Positions 22,940-33,865 of a stretch of 64,000 nucleotides of DNA are shown here, piece after piece. This DNA is from Arion vulgaris. Taxonomy: Eukaryota > Mollusca > Gastropoda > Stylommatophora > Arionidae. A program made the position numbers and the translations under genes. Numbering within the stretch: the stretch's first letter is position 1; each line of letters starts with the position of its first letter. The notes beneath the pieces are model-generated. The model was given only the letters and a program-made list of their open reading frames with translations. It was not told where the DNA came from and ran no database searches. The DNA lies in contig CM036774.1 of assembly GCA_020796225.1 (NCBI GenBank), positions 25,596,692-25,660,691 of the forward strand, read 5' to 3'.

Positions 22940-23395
22940 CCAAATCTGTGGGTACAACCTCACACTGAATTTCATCAAAAAGCAACATATTAAATGGTTC
23001 GGACACATAAGCAGGTTGTCAACAGATAGTACGCCTCAAAGATAATAGCTACTCCGATACAATAGATACAAATCAAAAGGTCGTCCACGCAAAAGGTGGA
23101 CCACAGAAATAACAACAGCAGTTAATGATACTATTTATGAAGCGCACAAAAAAACCTGTCCTAGCAATCTCTTCTTATCACAATACTGTGAGGCAGTGGC
23201 GGCTCGTCATTAAGGGCCAGTGGGGCCGGACCCCACCAAAAATAATGTATAACGTATATTTATTATTTTATAAATTAAAATATAGCAACCCAAAAACCAT
23301 GATTAATCTGGAAATAAAATGTCTAGCCCCACCAACAAAAATGACAACGGGCCGCCACTGCTGTGAGGCAAAACAGGATTAGACACAATAAGAAG
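22940..23395 (+). mobile_element. LINE fragment split by a hAT MITE
   Basis: Has KWFGHISRLSTDSTPQR-like text and then GCGCACAAAAAAACCTGTCC; the 3' end continues after the MITE at 23361 with CTGTGAGGCAAAACAGG. Confidence 0.75.
23194..23360. mobile_element. hAT-type MITE, 167 bp, perfect 8-bp TSD
   Basis: Flanked by ctgtgagg on both sides. Termini CAGTGGCGGCTCGTCATT and ACGGGCCGCCACTG. The C-A-G start and 8-bp TSD fit the hAT superfamily. Non-coding. Confidence 0.9.
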
Positions 23396-23589
23396 AAAAT
23401 ATATATATCGAGAGGAAATGAATTAGCCTTCCTACCTCCTGCACACTAGGGCCTATAAATGTGAAGTGACAGGCACTTCATACCAAATGGTTTGAAAAGG
23501 CTATGGGAAATTTTACAAACTACAGTACTTTGTGATTACGTGTTTTGCCAATCAAATAGTTTTACTGCAGTCTCATCTATTTTGGGAAA

Positions 23590-24000
23590 TTTTATGACAG
23601 CCGCGGTAGTGTAGATGATGTTAGTGAACTCACTTATTAGTCTTGTGTTCCGGGTTCAGTTCCACTGTGGGTGTGGGATATTGTTCCGATCGTAACAGCT
23701 AACAGGTCGACCAAGCCTCAATTCTGTACCAGAAAAAGTACAGGGAAGTAAAGACGACCGGCGTGCTATTCACCACATCAGTCATCGTATCCCCAATATG
23801 GCTCGAGGCAGTGGCGGCTCGCAATCATTTTTGTTGGTGGGGCCAGACATTTTTCCGGATAAATCATGGTTTTGGGTTGCTATATTTTAATGTATAAATG
23901 AATAAATACGCGTTATACATTTTTTGGTGGGCTCGACCCCACTGGCTCTTAATGACGAGCCGCCACTGTCTCGAGGTATGAAAAAATGTTCCTTTACTTT
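23590..24000 (+). mobile_element. SINE-H, split by a hAT MITE
   Basis: The head AGCCGCGGTAGTGTAGATG and box B-like GGGTTCAGTTCCACT are followed by GGTCGACCAAGCCTCAATTC, ending TCGAGGTATGAAAA. An antisense copy is at 36010-36255. Confidence 0.78.
23809..23968. mobile_element. hAT-type MITE, 160 bp
   Basis: Flanked by gctcgagg and tctcgagg, an 8-bp TSD with one change. Lies reversed relative to 23194-23360. Confidence 0.88.
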
Positions 24001-24208
24001 CTACTTTTACTTTAGATCAAACAAGCAGCGGAAAAGATATTTGCTCCATGATGAAATCCCATCTTGAGAGGCCTGCTTGATCATTTAGTTATGAGAATTG
24101 TTACAAATCCCGTATTGACTTTTGCAGTCACCAACGGAGCTGCGAAGGACCCATTTAGTGGCTCAGCTCTATAGTCCCTCAGAACTGAAAGAGGTCTTCT
24201 CAGGGGTC

Positions 24209-24605
24209 TCTGGGGCGTAGAGGCTAGGTGCTCGTCTCTCGTGGGGCCATGGGGATATTTTTCCAGAGATCTCTGATCACATTGTAGGTGAGATCAAGCT
24301 CCTAGTCATATCGGAGACGAACGATAAAACATAGGACACGTATTCAATTTGAGGACGCAAAAGAACCCTTCGCTGTTCAAAATTAACAAGAGCGTGCTGG
24401 AAAACCGCTGCCCGGGCAAAATTCATTAGAAAAGATTAAAAATAAAATTCCTACATAAATATCGTCAAAATTACATCGGAGACCCTCGTCGGTGCTACAG
24501 AGTTGGTGCACTGCAGCTTAGATCTTCCTGTGTAAGAAAGAGATCAGAGCACACATGGTTACTCACCGAAGTGCAATGATGATGGTCCTATCAATCAACC
24601 AATCA
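24209..24605 (+). mobile_element. SINE-D
   Basis: Runs from GGTCTCTGGGGCGTAGAGGC to CGAAGTGCAATGATGATGGT and a CAATCAACCAATCA tail. Confidence 0.88.
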
Positions 24606-24639
24606 GAGGCCTACTACTTTCTTTTCGCTCGTATTTAGT

Positions 24640-25130
24640 ACAACCCTTCTTTGCTGGTTTTCTTATCATGGCATTCACTCGACTCTTCTGTATATCCATA
24701 TTTCTATGTTCTTTTCCTTCCTTCCTTTCCAGTGGCGGCTCGTGGTCATTTTTCTTGGTGGGACCAGACACAAATTTTCGGAAACAACATGATTTTTGGA
24801 GTATTACTATTATTTGTCTATTCCGGGAAGTTATCCCCTTTCGATTTTCGGTGGGCCGGGCTCCACTGGCCCTTAATGACGAGCCGCCCCTGTTCCTTTC
24901 GTTCGCTTGAAATATTGTCTATATATTCAATGTTATCTCTTGTATAAACTTCACTATCTTTTGTAGCTCACACAGAGTTCCGTGTAGTTTTCTGTCGAGT
25001 GTTGTTTCGTTAGGCCAGTGAGTTTGCCTATCATATTCAGGGCAGTCTTGAAGTATCTGCTCTGTGGTCTGGTGTGCCTGTCCATATGTACACATAGCTG
25101 AATTGTCAATTATGTTCTCGTTTATATTCG
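24640..25130 (-). mobile_element. LINE-q C-terminus split by a hAT MITE
   Basis: The minus strand reads CTYGQAHQTTEQILQDCPEY, RQTHWPNETTLDRKLHGTLC and LQKIVKFIQE. The same ending is found at 55470-55690. Confidence 0.85.
24730..24892. mobile_element. hAT-type MITE, 163 bp, perfect 8-bp TSD
   Basis: Flanked by ttcctttc at 24722-24729 and 24893-24900. Termini CAGTGGCGGCTCGTGG and GACGAGCCGCCCCTG. Confidence 0.9.
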
Positions 25131-25235
25131 AAGTTCTCTGTTCTCGTTTATATTCCAAATTCTCTGTTCTCGTTTATATTCCAAATTCTATGTTATCGTT
25201 TATATTCGAAGTTCTCTGTTCTCGTTTCCGTTTCA
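25118..25235. repeat. Minisatellite, about 26 bp x 4-5
   Basis: Units TTCTCTGTTCTCGTTTATAT with TCGAA or CCAAA variants, seeded at the edge of the LINE-q end. Confidence 0.82.
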
Positions 25236-25424
25236 TGAAGCAATGATAAATATAACGCATGATTATTCACCGAAATGCAATCAATCAATCAGTTACCAAG
25301 ATATATCAAACTGGTGGGGTTTTTTTTTTTTACCCTAGAAAAATGGACAACTTAGGAGTACTTAAGACACGAGATGAGACGTGAAATCTTCCACTTTTGC
25401 TGTTTCCACAAAACTACGAACATC

Positions 25425-25890
25425 ATGTCATCATCATCAAATAGCTTATCCTGAGCAGAACTTTGCCACCCCAACAGTCCTCCGGAATTTCTCTCTATTA
25501 TAGGCCAGATGTTCTGCCTCTGCAGCCGTCATGTTCAAACCATCAGTTACATCCTGAATCCATCTTCTCCGTGGTCTTCCTCTTCTTCTTTGCCGGATGC
25601 CTCCTTCCATGATGGTCTTCTCCAGCCCTTCATGTCTTTTTATATGTCCAAAATATCTCAATTTTCTCCTTATTTGTAGCATCAGCGAGTTTACTTTTAT
25701 TTTGAGTTCTTTCTGGATAGATCTATTTGTTCTCTTCTCTGTCCATGATATACGAAGGACTCTTCTGTAACACTTATATTCAAAAGCACTTATATGTTTT
25801 TCCACTGTTTTATTAAATGTCCATGCTTCACACCCATACGCTGCCACTGGGAATATGCATTCTCTTAGTATATCTAGGATGGGAGTACTC
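25425..25890 (-). mobile_element. LINE-p RT C-terminus, longest open copy
   Basis: About 130 codons in one frame: AAYGCEAWTFNKTVEKHISA, RISWTEKRTNRSIQKELKIK, LRYFGHIKRHEGLEKTIMEG and GRPRRRWIQDVTDGLNMTAA. N-terminal endonuclease and RT palm are absent, so this is a 5'-truncated insertion. Confidence 0.9.
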
Positions 25891-26058
25891 AGCAGTAGAG
25901 AGAAACGGTGGGTACACAATATATATGTTTATAACAGCAATATTGACAGAATCATGCAATAGACTGTATTGTTGTTACTTATCCCATTTGACAAGTCTGA
26001 TGGGACATAACTGCGTATCTCCAGGAATTATGAGTTTTCTCTCTTTGTTGATTTCCAG

Positions 26059-26166
26059 GTAGAAGTACGGAACAATCAGCCAGACGATGTACGGAAACCT
26101 AATCATCTGAGGTCGTCAGAGCGGATCAGATCAGATCTGGAGAAAACCGATGGGAGGCTGCAGTGA
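26059..26166 (+). CDS. Candidate terminal exon of an unknown gene
   Basis: A strong acceptor (TTTGTTGATTTCCAG) is followed by 35 open codons, VEVRNNQPDDVRKPNHLRSS then ERIRSDLEKTDGRLQ, and TGA. AATAAA occurs at 26172-26177, six bases after the stop. The text is charged and protein-like but matches no family I know, and no upstream exon was found. It could also be a fragment of an old element. Confidence 0.3.
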   Translation, partial: VEVRNNQPDDVRKPNHLRSSERIRSDLEKTDGRLQ

Positions 26167-26699
26167 TACTTAATAAATTGACGTTTTAGGACAAATATAC
26201 GATATCACATAAGCAAGCAAAATGAATAAGCAAATCATAAAACTAACAAAAATCTAACATTTTGGCTATAAGTCTTTTTCAAGGACATATACACACACAA
26301 ATAATGAATACTAAGTAAATTAAATCATGGATGATGCAAATAGAATAGAATTAAATCATGGATGATGCAAATAGAATTGGGATGAAGTTGAATACGAGTT
26401 CCTACCTACCTGTTTTCATGACAAAATGTGGACACACTATAAGCGGAAGTTATGTGGAAAGACTTTTCTGTCAGCATCATCATTATGTGCCATGCAGACG
26501 AACATGTGCGATCATGACTTTACACAAATGTATATACCGAGTACCGTTTAACAGTTTGGATGTTAGATGAGAACAAGGAGATTTTAGTAAGAACCCCGGG
26601 GGAAGCAGCGGAAGCAATGAATATGATCAACAAATAGTTAGTACACAATTATTAGGAGCTTCTGAAGCTACCCTAGTAAATACAAAACCTCTAAAAAGA

Positions 26700-27147
26700 G
26701 GGTCTCTGTGGCTGAGTGGTTAAGCCCTTTGCCTTGAGAGTAGAAGGTCGTGGGTTCGAATCCGGACCTTCTGTTCACGAGTACAGTTTTTCCCCAGAGA
26801 CCCCTAGGATTGTTGCCTGAGCTACGGAGTTCGTGCTTTGTGCAATACTCTTGGCTGGTGTCATGCCATTTCTGCGGAGAGGGACCGAGCCATATGGGGT
26901 AAAACCCGGTACAATGAAGTCAATCCTTCGGCTTCCCCCGATCCAGAAGCACTTAAGTTGAAAGCTCTTCGGCTCGATGTCATGGACATCGTATCCCTTC
27001 GGCTCGGTGCCACGAACACCGTAAATCTGGGGAACCTGTAGCTTTTCTGCCAGTCCTTCTTACCCCTTCTTAGTCCACTTACAAAGGACTAGTCACCCGT
27101 AGTCCAACGCGCTACGAACACGCTGGGCAATCCTTCGGCTTAAAAAC
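26700..27147 (+). mobile_element. SINE-C, split by SINE-E
   Basis: The head GGTCTCTGTGGCTGAGTGGT and box B GGGTTCGAATCC are the best preserved in the window and look tRNA-like. It ends CAATCCTTCGGCTTAAAAAC. Confidence 0.88.
26945..27127 (-). mobile_element. SINE-E in SINE-C, 14-bp TSD
   Basis: Flanked by caatccttcggctt at 26931-26944 and 27128-27141. Antisense E body. Confidence 0.9.
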
Positions 27148-27167
27148 CCTTTATAAAAGTAGTAGGT

Positions 27168-27265
27168 GCAGTCAACGTGCAATCGCTCTTAGACTCAGAT
27201 CCCATAAAAATCACAAAGAGTGGTTTAACAAGTGGTTGATGTAGAACGGTCGAAGAAGAAGAAGA
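27168..27265 (+). mobile_element. SINE-B tail fragment
   Basis: Reads GTGCAATCGCTCTTAGACTC to GAAGAAGAAG. Confidence 0.7.
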
Positions 27266-27532
27266 AATATCATTTTCTCACGACGAGCCAGACAAATTAT
27301 AATTATCTCTTTTTGATGCTGATAATTATCTTTCTCAACGCTTGAACATTTTTCCAGCACATCAACATTTGTTGTTTTAAAATAAAAACATAATTTTTCA
27401 TTTAAAAAAAACAAACTTTTCACAAGCAACTAAGCGAATATGTTTGTTTTAGAAAATTAAAGCAAATACAAACCGGAAATGCGAGGGACATAGCAAAAGT
27501 ATTTTTAAGGAATATTATTGATTACTGCTTCC

Positions 27533-27778
27533 GCTCGAGTGGTTACAGGGGCCCACATTTGGGGTGTAAAGAATAGAACCACTGTTACCTGCCACACATG
27601 TCGTAAGAGGCGGCTAAGGAGGTTAGGATGAAATCACATGTCCTAAACGTGTAGAAGTCTATGCGTTTAGGGGTCTACCAAACCAATGTGCAACGTATAC
27701 ACGTTCTTGGCAAAGATCAAACATATCACAAAGAGTGATAAAATTGGTCGTAAAGAACGAACGCATAGAAGATGAAGA
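27533..27778 (+). mobile_element. SINE-A1
   Basis: Full A1 order, from CTCGAGTGGTTACAGGGGCC to TAAAGAACGAACGCATAGAA. Confidence 0.88.
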
Positions 27779-27889
27779 ATATTACTGAACCGATGCTATT
27801 ACACTCTGGGCAGATAAATAGCTGCTCATTTTCCCCCAACAGATGTCGAATTGTTTACATACTGATAGCTCACGTGGCTCGATGGTTGA

Positions 27890-27950
27890 ACTAATAAATA
27901 AACTAATAAATAAACTAATAAATAAACTAATAAATAAACTAATAAAAGAC
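27890..27950. repeat. Minisatellite, 12 bp x 5
   Basis: Perfect repeats of AACTAATAAATA. Confidence 0.9.
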
Positions 27951-27984
27951 AAATAAATATTACAAATATCTAATTGTAAATTAT

Positions 27985-28245
27985 CATAGACCCTCATCAT
28001 CAGGTGTTGTGCCGGCTGGCGTAGGCGATCATGGATCTTCACAAATCTCTGTCGTTGGTGTTTGCTATCAACTCAGATGTTGACGCTCTATCGTGCCATG
28101 AAGTCAGGCTATCCAAAATTTTCTCGCTCTGTCTACCCTCGATTTTACCAGTTGTCACAATGTGTTCTAAACCTCCCCTCCTCAACACATGTCCGATAAA
28201 TGATGACTGCCTCTTTCTTATATTGATGATAAGCTTTATCATAGA
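27985..28245 (-). mobile_element. LINE-r 3' end
   Basis: The minus strand reads KRQSSFIGHVLRRGGLEHIV, TTGKIEGRQSEKILDSLTSW and STSELIANTNDRDL. Related copies are at 46016-46316 and 49985-50660. Confidence 0.85.
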
Positions 28246-29228
28246 TATTTAGGCATAATCATAAACTAGTCTTTGTAAATTAATGTTTACAACCGTATCA
28301 GTTATAAATGTCCTCTGTCCCTCACCGTCCCTTTTTTAAATAATAATGTCATAATTACAGCATCATTATATGAACATAAGCCTTATATTCTGAAGCATTC
28401 TGCTGTGTAAAAACAGATGCAGGAAACTCAGACTGGTTCACAGTCAATTCGGGTGTGAAGCAGAGCTGTTATGTCACCAATGCTTTTTGGGATAGCTATA
28501 GACTGGATCATGCGAAAATGCAACCAAGATGATCAACTAGGCATCAAATGGCTTAATAACAGCAGACTATTTGATTTTGACTTTGCCGATGACGTGGCCT
28601 TATTGAATTCAGCCACACAAGCAACCCACAAACTAACGAGCAATCTTTGCACACTTGCAGAACAGGTTGGTCTCCAGATTAATTCTGCCAAGACCAAAAT
28701 TATGGACCTCACAAACCCGATAGACAACATAGTAATAAATAGCCAAACAATGGAGAAATTTAAACATTTTACATATTTGGGTAGTAAAGTGTCAAATAAC
28801 GGAGACACGATGAAAGAAATAAACTCTCGTATTGCTATAGCAGCTAGTGCCTTCACTAAGTTAACAAATATCTGGCAATCTAAAGACCTTAGTATATGTA
28901 CAAAAGTTAAATTGTTTAGGCCCTGTGTGATTCCTGACCTACGGTTGTGAAAGTTGGAAATCAACAAACAAAATTGATAATAAACTGGACAGCTTTGAGA
29001 ATAAAACGTAGAACAATCCTACAAGAAAGTAAACTATTGGGATGTAAATCATACGAGCAAGCAACGAATCGCATCCCATGGAGATCTAAAACCTCTGCCC
29101 TATGTGCCTCCTTTGGCACGAAAGGAACAAACAAACAAACTAACTAACTATATCAACATATTGAAAACAAACATTAATGCCAGGATTAGAAAAGTCCGAC
29201 AAGCCTTTGCAGTGCAGTTCATGTACAC

Positions 29229-29690
29229 AATAGATTCCCAAACTTTTTCGGCCCACCGCCCACTTTGCACAACATAAACTTTGTAACGCCCCCTCAACAT
29301 TATAACAATTTGCCAACGCCCCCGCCCTCCATATTTATATACACATGTTCTATTTTCTCTTTGACATAGAAAATTGATATATATTTCTGTCATACATGGT
29401 CAATTTTCAAATGATTATATGCATGAAATAGAAAACTGATGAAAAAAATGGATAGTGTAAGACAGGCATAACATGAATTTAAATGCAGATTTCAAATTTT
29501 AAATGATTATTCAATCGCAAAATCACAAAAATAATGTATTTTAAAATATTTATTATTAATTTCTTCTTTAAGGAATCACCGACCCTAATCGCCTGAACCC
29601 CCACCCCCAATTCTTCTGAACCCACTATCGACCCCTAGAAAGCTTCAGCGCCCACTGGGGAGGGAAAACCGCCAACCTTGGGAAACGCTG
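29229..29690. mobile_element. hAT remnant, 462 bp, perfect 8-bp TSD
   Basis: Flanked by atgtacac at 29221-29228 and 29691-29698. The ends TTCCCAAACTTTTTCGGCCC and CCAACCTTGGGAAACGCTG are inverted, the left one worn. Non-coding interior with C-rich blocks. Confidence 0.85.
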
Positions 29691-29705
29691 ATGTACACCA
29701 TATAC

Positions 29706-30033
29706 TCTCTCTCGCGATCACCGACCAGACCGATGTATCAGACCTCCCCATAAATTCTATTCATGTGGAAATCTGATTCATACAGCCTTAGCATTGGTGT
29801 GTTTTACGTCACATCTTCAGCATCATTTGGAGCTCTGGTGCTTATCCTTCGGCGATGTGTCCGGTTTCAGCCAGCGTTTACTCGGTTCGCTCTCCATTCT
29901 GTAGCCATCTAGTGTTTTTACGGTGTGGGGTAGCTAGCCCCAACCTCCTTAGTCGCCTCTTACGACATGCGTGGCAGGTAACAGTGTTTCTATTCTTCAC
30001 ACCCCAATTTGGTCCCCGGTAACCACTCGCTCG
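29706..30033 (-). mobile_element. SINE-A2, perfect 11-bp TSD
   Basis: Flanked by acaccatatac at 29695-29705 and 30034-30044, that is, inside the sequence duplicated by the hAT. The antisense head is GGTAACCACTCGCTCG and the tail a CTCTCT run. Confidence 0.92.
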
Positions 30034-30597
30034 ACACCATATACAAATCTACTGCCATCTCCACTAAAATAAAGCTCAGGATATTCAGCTCAAATGTGAA
30101 ATCTGTGTTGTTGTATGGCTGAGAAACATGGCAAGTCACCAAGTTAAATACAAATAAGATTCAGATCTTTATTAACAAATGTCTTCGACATATTCTCAGA
30201 CTGAGATGGTATGCCAGAATTGCAAACACTGATCTGTTGATAAGAACAGTACAGGAAACCATCATGACCTACGTTAAGAAGTGAAAATAGCGATGGGTCG
30301 GGCATATTCTGCGGAAGACACATTTGGGTGTCCCGAGACGACAATTTAAGTGGAAGCCGCAAAGAAAATGAAAAATCGTACGTCCCAAACAGACTCACAG
30401 ACGGAGTCGTTTTGGGGAATTAAAGGTGCTGGACTGTCCTGGGAAGTCATAAAGAAAACAGCCAGAGACTGGTAAAAGGGGAGAACAATTGTTGAGACCC
30501 TACGCTTTATGAGGAGCTTAGAGGAATACGCAGAACGCAGGAACATTCAGAACGCAGCTTCACCACAACTCTGCGCTCAACTGTCTCGAAGTTATCT

Positions 30598-30730
30598 TCT
30601 TTGTTTTCTATAATTCTGTTTTGCCTCACAGTCAGGATAAGAAGAGATTTCTAGAATGTGTTTTTGTTTGAACTTTGCACCTTTTGCGTGGACGGCTTTT
30701 CATTTTGCATCTTCAAAATTGGCGCAATTT
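30598..30730 (-). mobile_element. LINE 3' end (satellite source family)
   Basis: Reads TTTTGCCTCACAGTCAGGAT then AAGAAGAGATTTCTAGAA, the same text as the unit of the array at 40.6 kb. Confidence 0.75.
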
Positions 30731-30759
30731 GTCCAATGACTTAATTAGCCTTATTGCAT

Positions 30760-30915
30760 CTATGCTCAAGACTGTTTATATATCACAATAAGTACGATCA
30801 AAATGACAGAGAAGAACGCACGTAAACAAACAAACAAACAAACAAACACCGTATCACAAAGAGTGATTAAAATTGGTCGTAAAGAACGAACTCAAAGAAG
30901 AAGAAGAAGATACAC
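30760..30915 (+). mobile_element. SINE-A tail fragments
   Basis: An A3-type TTTATATATCACAATAAG end, a CAAACAAACAAA run, then an A1-type tail TAAAGAACGAACTCAAAGAA with GAAGAAGAAG. Confidence 0.6.
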
Positions 30916-31214
30916 AGATTATAGTTCAAACTAATCTTTATAGAAAAATACATATTTTGGAACTCTTATATAAAGTGATGATGAGGATAACGAAGGTATC
31001 ATGTTAGTCTCGAGAAACAAAAGATGTAGTAGTGCTTGTGATATATTTTATGTCTGCTTTCTCATGGCACGCTTATGTCAGCAGTTGTCTTAGTCTCGTT
31101 TCTCCAATTCTCAGACCAGCTGTCAGAGACCGTCTCCAGTTGGATCTGTCTCTGGCGAGCTCCTCTCAGTCTTGTGTATTCATTACAAGCGCCTTAAAGT
31201 CACGCTTGTGTGAT

Positions 31215-31290
31215 TTGCCACCTCTGTGGAGAGAGGGACCGAGCTATTAAAACCCGGTGAAATGAAGTCAATCCTTCGGCTTTAGACCCT
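31215..31290 (+). mobile_element. SINE-C 3' fragment
   Basis: GGAGAGAGGGACCGAGCTAT and GTCAATCCTTCGGCTTTAG only. Confidence 0.7.
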
Positions 31291-31857
31291 TCAGATCACA
31301 ATTTTCTGATTGCGCACAAGGATACACGTCATTTGTTCTACATATTTCAGATTGGCACAACATATCTAGTTTTTATGGCACCAACTCCATGGCAGGCGAA
31401 CACCTGTTGCAGACCATTTAAATTTACGATAGTTTATGGAGAAGCATATTTCCAAGTTATCCTTCTTCGCTAAAAACTTAAGGTAATGTTGGTAGTGGTT
31501 ACTTTCGTCAGAATCATTAATGTGGAAATATGAAAGTAAACGACGATGACGAAGAAACAACACGTTTTTGTTGAGGTTCACACACTTTAGTGCCATGAAG
31601 GCACCACTTCTTAGCAACACTGTTGTATCAGCAACATCACTCCTATCCCATGTTTCCCTGATTACGCTATACTGCTTCTAGACACTACTGTGTACTATTG
31701 AGTCCGCTTTTCGTCAAGGAAAGAAACTGGTCTGCGATATAAATAAAAAGTAGAACAGAAGGATTGGTTTCCCCCCTTTCTCTTGCAAATTTGGGTCCCG
31801 TTGCCCTGAGTGTTCCATGAATGTATGTAGGCCATTGTATACAGGCAAAGTAAACAG

Positions 31858-31895
31858 CCAATACGCGGCCACCAAAAGTTAGTTCAATGACGTCA
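31858..31895 (+). promoter_or_regulatory. Candidate promoter: CCAAT box plus CRE
   Basis: CCAAT at 31858-31862 and the perfect cAMP-response palindrome TGACGTCA at 31888-31895 lie within 40 bp, just upstream of an ATG at 31901. The CpG-containing TACGCGGCC lies between. The grouping is typical of animal promoters, but each site alone is common. Confidence 0.35.
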
Positions 31896-31900
31896 GCGTA

Positions 31901-31929
31901 ATGGCAGCTGAAGGAAGTTATGTTTGTAG
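31901..31929 (+). CDS. Candidate first coding exon (MAAEGSYVC...)
   Basis: ATGGCAGCTGAAGGAAG begins with G at -3 and +4, gives MAAEGSYVC plus two bases, then donor AG|GTAAAG at 31930. Starts of the MAAE type with an early donor are common in housekeeping genes. No second exon was identified, so this is only a proposal. Confidence 0.25.
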
Positions 31930-33150
31930 GTAAAGCAACAGTTTGCTTGTTTCTGGAACTTGCCTGCTGAGTTATGTGAATAAAACTCCATTTATTTTCT
32001 TACATATGTGGATTTATTAGTTTTGTGAGGTAGTTGTGAGTAGATCTAGGTACTACATTAGTGTGGTTATTGTAATTATATTGTTCTTGTGACTTTTTTT
32101 TATTCGAGCCGAGTCAACTTGGTTTAGTTTAAGTTTAACTTAAGTCAGCAGACCGTTACTTCTGCACTGTTGATACTTACAAACTAACCGTATCATGTAA
32201 TCATCCTGAACTTAAGTATTAGGTACAACTAACAGTAAAACTTGGCAGACAGTTTTCCACTTTGCTGTTCAACTTTTTGTCGTTTTGTCGTCTTCTGGTT
32301 AGCAGTCCTTTAGTCCACAGAAGCACACGACGAGTATTTATTACTTCAAATAAACTTTTGTAAGCATTCCATGATTCTTAAATCCTGCTAACGGCAAAAA
32401 CGAAACTCAAACTGGAGTACTCGGTGAGCAATACCTAACGAAACTGCATGAGATTCTATTTTTGGATATATTTGAGTGTGGTCAAGTTTTCTTCACAGAT
32501 TTGACTGTATTTGGATCACTTTCTTCTCCGTTCAAACTTCAAAGGCATTAAAAGGTAAAAATGTGTGTGACTTGCATCTACTTCATTGAAATTTACTTTA
32601 AACTAATAATGTACCGATCTATCTTGGGCAACACTTGTAAGACTTGTTCAATCTCTTCTATGGAAATGAGTCCATTCAAACTATTGTGTGATAGTTTTAA
32701 CGAACCCGCTATCATTCTAGAATGAAATGTAACAGACAATCACTCTGTATTGCTTAGATGTATTTATTAACAACATTTTTGGGTAAAGATATGTTTCAGT
32801 ACACAGTCATAGTTTGTGAAGATTACAAAAGCACAATCTGATCCTGTTAGTCTAAGAAAAAGGGTCTAAAGTTGAAATATTGACTTCATTGCACCCATTT
32901 CCCCATATTCATATGACTGTGCCTGTCAAATCACACAGAGTGGTTAACAAGTGGTCGATATTGAGTGTTCGATGAAGAAGAAAAAGCTTACAAATATGTT
33001 ATACCCAGTCCTTTTTTTATGAGTTATCTCTAGCAAGAATAATCAAAAGAGCAAATAAAAAGTATCAAGAATTGAATCATAAACAGGATGTCAGCATCAA
33101 ACTTGGTGATCAGCAACAATTCAAGTAGTGAAACAAGGATATATAATGAT

Positions 33151-33397
33151 CTTCTTTGCATTCATTCTATACGACCAATTTTAATCACTCTTTGTGATAT
33201 GTTTGATCTTTGCCAAGAACGTGTATACATTGCACATTGGTTTGGTAGGCCCCTAAACGCATAGACTTCTACACGTTTAGGACATGTGCATCCAATTTCA
33301 TCCAAACCTCCTTAGTCGCCTCTTACGACATGCATGGCAGGTAACAGTGGTTTTATTCTTTACACCTCAAATTTGGGCCCCGGTAACCACTCAGGCA
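33151..33397 (-). mobile_element. SINE-A1, 247 bp, perfect 12-bp TSD
   Basis: Flanked by atatataatgat at 33139-33150 and 33398-33409. Complete; defines the A1 length. Confidence 0.94.
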
Positions 33398-33511
33398 ATA
33401 TATAATGATGATAATGTATTGTGAAAATGCTGTAACTGGTACATCTTCATTCACTCTATTATAACCACTTTATAAGCCACTCTGTGTTTTTTGTGTGTGC
33501 CATTAGAGTGA

Positions 33512-33772
33512 CGGTTGTGCTAGAAAAAGGTCTAAAGACGAAGGACTGATTTTGTTGAACCAGATTTGATTCCATATGACTTGGTCCTCCACAGAAATGG
33601 AACGCTATATCTACCGAGAGTATTGCACACAGTACTAAATTCCGTAGCTCCCACAACAATCCTTGGGAGCTCTGGAAAAATGAACTTGTGATCAGAACGA
33701 CCCAGTCCAAATTAAAACATGCAACATCCGGAACTCAAGGCAATGGCGTAACCACTTATCCACAGAGTCCTC
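33512..33772 (-). mobile_element. SINE-C
   Basis: Antisense: GGTCTAAAGACGAAGGACTG to AACCACTTATCCACAGAGTC. Strongly diverged body, full length. Confidence 0.78.
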
Positions 33773-33790
33773 CTATGTTTACAGCAAAGT

Positions 33791-33865
33791 TGCAATATCT
33801 ATATTGTTTAGCCCAGCATATACAATTTCATCTGTGTTGTTTAGCCCAGCATATACAATTTCATC
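33791..33865. repeat. Direct repeat, about 31 bp x 2
   Basis: GTTTAGCCCAGCATATACAA occurs twice with TTTCATCT following. From 33866 to 34290 only low-complexity AT-rich sequence is seen. Confidence 0.8.

Larger units (their letters stand above)
28395..30600 (+). mobile_element. LINE RT with active-site box, twice interrupted
   Basis: Reads QGCVMSPMLFGIAIDW-like text, FDFDFADDVALL (the RT catalytic box as F-A-D-D), TYLGSKVSNNG, then ESW text. After the hAT and SINE insertions it resumes at 30045 with STAISTKIKLRIFSSNVKS, CLRHILRLRWYARI and GHILRK. Stops and frameshifts make it inactive. It is the longest RT stretch in the window. Confidence 0.85.
31291..32860. other. 1.57-kb stretch free of recognised repeats
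   Basis: No SINE, LINE, MITE or array was seen. It contains a CCAAT box, a CRE palindrome and a short exon-like segment near 31.86-31.93 kb. An open frame of 84 codons on the minus strand (31620-31366) has no recognised motif. Confidence 0.5.

Noticed and set aside
25446..25919. 157-codon ORF as a host gene
   Set aside because: It is the C-terminal part of LINE-p, repeated at 22.4, 48.2 and 51.5 kb.
26700..26775. tRNA-like head with box A and box B (GGGTTCGAATCC)
   Set aside because: It continues directly into the SINE-C body seen in at least seven places, and the acceptor stem does not pair. It is a SINE head, not a tRNA gene.
28533..28967. 144-codon ORF on the minus strand
   Set aside because: Shadow of the plus-strand RT fragment that holds the FADD box.
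29229..29690. Exon-like C-rich block
   Set aside because: Perfect 8-bp TSD and inverted ends show it is a hAT remnant.
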